Assembly (NCBI RefSeq): GCF_900747795.2
Contig: NC_041402.2
Coordinates: 193,957,318-194,021,317, forward strand
Direction of reading: 5' to 3'
DNA: 64,000 nucleotides
Origin: Erpetoichthys calabaricus
Taxonomy: Eukaryota > Chordata > Cladistia > Polypteriformes > Polypteridae
Shown: positions 61,615 through 64,000 of the stretch, piece by piece
Layout of the letters: each line of letters opens with the position of its first letter
How positions within the stretch are numbered: position 1 is the first letter of the stretch
Program-made: the position numbers and the translations under genes
Notes under the pieces: model-generated
Databases searched by the model: none
What the model was told of the DNA's origin: nothing
What the model saw: only the letters and a program-made list of their open reading frames with translations

Positions 61615-63973
61615 CTCACAGTTCTGTAAGCTGCAGCCCTCCTGAGGATTTCCTTTATTATAACCTTGTGCTGCCCTCTAGTGGCTGCGCCTTATTATAA
61701 TTTTATTGCGCCCTCTGGCGGATGTTCGCTCAATGTTACGAATCCGGCCGAACGCTTGAATTTGTACTGCAGTTCTTGTGTAAAGGCTTTGGTGGCTGTC
61801 GCTGCTCATGTAAATGAAGATCCATTGGCGTGTATTTATCTCCTCACCCTGCGCCTAGTGCCAGTTTTCAGTGCTGTTCTTCTGCTCGTTGCAGTTTCTG
61901 GGCAGGTGGTACTCCATCGCCATAGCCAGCACTTTCTCCTGGCGCTTGTCTCAGACGAGGGAGCTGTTGATGGACACTATCAGACTGAGTCGCGCTGCAG
62001 CGGAGGACGGCGTCACGATGACTTGGACGACCCAGAGGTGAGCTGACCGTAGCCTGGTTGGGCATCTGTCATTGTCATTGTCACTGTCGCTCACTCACTC
62101 ACTCACTCACTCACTTACCCAAGACACACGACCAGCCAACACAAGCACACACAGAACTTATCGAGTGACTTGCAGAGTCCACCCTCAGAAAATGCAAAAA
62201 AGTAAAAACATAAATAAAACAAAAAACAAAGTCCAAACGTTATGGGCGCCCATAAATGAGGGCTGCAGGATTTCTAGGTTTCAATTCGGCCTCCATAACT
62301 TTTCTCAGCGCAGCACTTGCATTTGCTCAGAGCCTTTAATGAATGGGCCCCATGTTGTTTTATGATGTGATTCTGTGCAGTGGGGGTCCGGGCAGGTTGA
62401 ATGAGCCCATACTGTGTCGATATAGCGCCCTGACTAAGGTGTTCCCTGACGTTCTGCATTTTGCTCCCCTCATTCAGAAGTGGCCAGTGCATCCAGACGA
62501 CATCGGACCTGGGCCAGAGAGGAAGGCCGGGCCACTGGATATACCGCTGCCAGCGCTGTGAGTAGGCACCGTCTCCTGGTAAAATGCTGCTGGGCGCTAT
62601 ATGAAAAAGAACCTGACTCTAGATAGTCTTCAATCGATGGATGTGAGAAGTCATAAAAATTATTTATTTCTGATATGTGATGCTGTGACCCAGCAAAGGG
62701 CTGAGTGGACCCTAGGCAGAGGCTGAGTTAGCGTGTAAGGCGCTATATTGGGTAAGAACTTTTTTTTAATGATGGCTACCTGGCTCTGCTTTCTCAGCTC
62801 ACGGATCGGAAACGGACGCCTATGTGGTGCACACGAACTACGAGGAATACGCCGTCATACTGCTGCTGAAGGAGCACAAGGGCGTGATGACCAGGACGGC
62901 CATTCTGTACGGTAAGTGAAGCTTCCGCTAACGCTCCCTTCGGCCCATCACGGTTTGGATTTCCACTGGCTTGAAGTTAGGGTTATGTCCGAATTAGATA
63001 CACCGGAGTCTTCCGAAAATAAGGAGCCACGACTGGAGAGAAACGGCGAAGGGCTGTCGAGAGCAAACCCAAAGCAAATCGTGCGCGTCCATTGTTTCGA
63101 GGAGACCTCCATGTCCCACCTGTGCGCGCTCCCGGTTAGCTGAGACGCGCAAATGAGTCGGCGCTCCCACTTTCTTAGACACGAGGACGAGCTCAGCACT
63201 CGGGCACCCTAACCCCGCAGCCCCCCCACAGCTGACAGACCTTTAAGGTTCACGACTCGATATATTTATAGAATACGCGGTGCCAGACTTGACCCAGAAA
63301 TAAAAGACTCTTACGTGTTGGATCAACGGATTTAGAAAATGGATTTACAGATGGATGTTTTAATAAGAACCAAAGCAGACGCTGACCTTGATGGCTTTGT
63401 CACAAAATTCCATCGATGTTCTGAATCAGCCATTCCCGACGTCAGTGACAGCCACTCGGAGTTTGGGACTTCGCATTGGAAGCGCGATAAACGACGCGAC
63501 TTGTGCTGCGCGTGCACGTCAATGCCGGCAGCTCTGAAACTCCGTCAACGTCTCGTTGTGTCTTTTCAGATGCTTTGTCAATGAAACTGTGACGGAAAGG
63601 CGCTATATAAAGTACGGAGTGATACTCAGCGACTTATTCTAATAGCGCTTTCATTTCAAACACCTGCTGCTACTCTTCCATAATATGACCTTTTGATTCA
63701 TGAGTTGCAGAAGGTGAACCAGCCAGGATGGATTAGAATACGCTATTATGGGATGGAGGGTTGGGTGGCGGAGGACGAGGATTCATTGAAAGAACCAAAG
63801 AGCTCTGCCAGGTCACAAGGACGAGGGTCGGTATCCAAAATCATCCGCCTGGTTTGTGTCTCCCCCTGCAGGTCGGGAGCAGGAACTTCGGCCCAGTCTC
63901 ATGTCTGATTTCAAGCAATTTGCAAAGGAGCAGGGGGTCGCAGAAGAGTCCATAATCCTCCTCCCTGCAAGCG
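58091..63973 (+). CDS. ambp: AMBP-like (alpha-1-microglobulin) lipocalin, exons 1-5, gene continues past the window
   Basis: Exons 58091-58201, 61895-62037, 62478-62557, 62798-62911 and 63872-63973 give 183 codons in one frame, all GT-AG. A signal peptide is followed by VQVQENFDLDKFLGRWYSIA, close to the QVQENF...GKWYNLAIGST start of alpha-1-microglobulin, and the second motif reads YVVHTNYEEYAV as in AMBP. In AMBP the lipocalin is followed by bikunin (two Kunitz inhibitors), which would lie beyond the right edge. Odd features: the position of the reactive Cys34 (STCPW in human) is Phe51 here (STFSW), and exon 3 has an extra Cys109 beside the conserved Cys89. It could instead be a lipocalin-only paralogue without bikunin. 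Family confidence is high; orthology is moderate. Confidence 0.82.
58202..60790. other. AMBP-like intron 1, left part
   Basis: No gene. Contains short retroelement tails (atagcgcctttcat near 58349; atatagtgcctttcatgg near 58500) and homopolymer G and C runs. No full element recognised. Confidence 0.4.
59584..59607 (+). repeat. 24-base G run
   Basis: Uninterrupted G tract in AMBP-like intron 1. A guanine run of this length can fold as a G-quadruplex, and its length may be imprecise because of sequencing. Confidence 0.85.
60794..61613. repeat. cluster of (TATC)n and (GATA)n arrays in both orientations
   Basis: Arrays at 60794-60886, 61061-61155, 61343-61413 and 61549-61613 read TATC. Those at 61229-61252 and 61479-61537 read GATA. 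The lead-in atatagtgcctttc and its complement gaaaggcactatat recur between them, so the block is a set of inverted retroelement tails. Confidence 0.93.
61671..61722 (-). promoter_or_regulatory. two CTCF-like motifs (reverse)
   Basis: ctgccctctagtggctgcgc (61671-61690) and ttgcgccctctggcgga (61706-61722) match the reverse complement of the CTCF core. They face the forward sites at 48935 and 49262. About 170 bp before AMBP-like exon 2. Confidence 0.45.
61895..62037 (+). CDS. ambp: AMBP-like exon 2
   Basis: Acceptor cgttgcag, donor GTGAGC, ends phase 2. Encodes FLGRWYSIAIASTFSWRLSQ and DGVTMTWTTQ. It contains the GxW motif and the Phe at the Cys34 position. Confidence 0.87.
62478..62557 (+). 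CDS. ambp: AMBP-like exon 3
   Basis: Acceptor cattcag, donor GTGAGT. Encodes SGQCIQTTSDLGQRGRPGHW then IYRCQR. Found by frame continuity and splice sites. It is less conserved than the other exons and has an extra Cys. Confidence 0.75.
62798..62911 (+). CDS. ambp: AMBP-like exon 4
   Basis: Acceptor tttctcag, donor GTAAGT, phase 1 to 1. Encodes HGSETDAYVVHTNYEEYAV then ILLLKEHKGVMTRTAILY. VVHTNYxEYA is a hallmark of AMBP. Confidence 0.88.
62912..63871. other. AMBP-like intron 4, no recognised feature
   Basis: Moderately GC-rich intron. A short gaaaggcgctatataaagta retroelement tail near 63596. No gene. Confidence 0.4.
63872..63973 (+). CDS. ambp: AMBP-like exon 5
   Basis: Acceptor cctgcag, donor GTGGGT, 102 bp. 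Encodes GREQELRPSLMSDFKQFAK then EQGVAEESIILLPAS, matching the YGR...L..DF...GIPEDSI helix and strand of alpha-1-microglobulin. Confidence 0.86.
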
Positions 63974-64000
63974 GTGGGTCTTTCTTTTTTATTTTTCTAT

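Overview
The window is vertebrate genomic DNA: GT-AG introns, several kilobases of interspersed repeats per intron, and many Tc1-type transposons together with tRNA-derived SINEs that carry the HE1/DANA (V-SINE) core. This mix points to a bony fish, most likely ray-finned. A non-teleost such as a bichir or reedfish would fit, but the species cannot be proven from sequence alone.

Three host genes lie on the + strand. (1) SLC2A8 (GLUT8, a class III intracellular hexose transporter): nine exons between 3389 and 35035 encode 468 residues. The short first exon with the start codon was not found and is probably upstream of the window. (2) A complete six-exon lipocalin at 41651-52273 (186 aa with signal peptide), closest to prostaglandin D synthase (PTGDS), with the catalytic-type Cys, the disulfide pair and a conserved N-glycosylation sequon. 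(3) Exons 1-5 of an alpha-1-microglobulin/AMBP-like lipocalin (58091-63973), which runs off the right edge. The two lipocalins share the same intron phases and nearly the same exon sizes, so they are a tandem paralogous pair. In human, SLC2A8, AMBP and PTGDS are all on 9q, so this linkage looks ancestral.

The rest is mostly mobile DNA. From left to right: a Sleeping Beauty-type IR/DR Tc1 element (1099-2625); a foldback element with a nested SINE (2730-3321); a 5'-truncated LINE (3814-4802); a second foldback with a nested SINE (about 4998-5388); a nearly intact Tc1 (5389-6952); two copies of another Tc1 family; a 945-bp solo LTR (9760-10704); two more Tc1 families; a three-level nest (hAT, then Tc1, then an LTR element) at 19411-24601; LINE and SINE copies; a Tigger-like element that encodes only a DNA-binding domain (30582-32218); a piggyBac element whose own 5' end has expanded into an 18-unit minisatellite (33311-34714); several short Helitrons; a 5S-rRNA-derived SINE; an L1 endonuclease fragment; and long (TATC)n clusters.

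No CRISPR array, operon or prokaryotic feature is present. The most unusual structures are the piggyBac end-derived minisatellite, the three-level nest, the CTCF-like 72-bp minisatellite between the two lipocalin genes, the Helitron 93-bp repeat array that is open in one frame, and the loss of the alpha-1-microglobulin Cys34 equivalent. All coordinates were read by eye; boundaries of old repeats are approximate.
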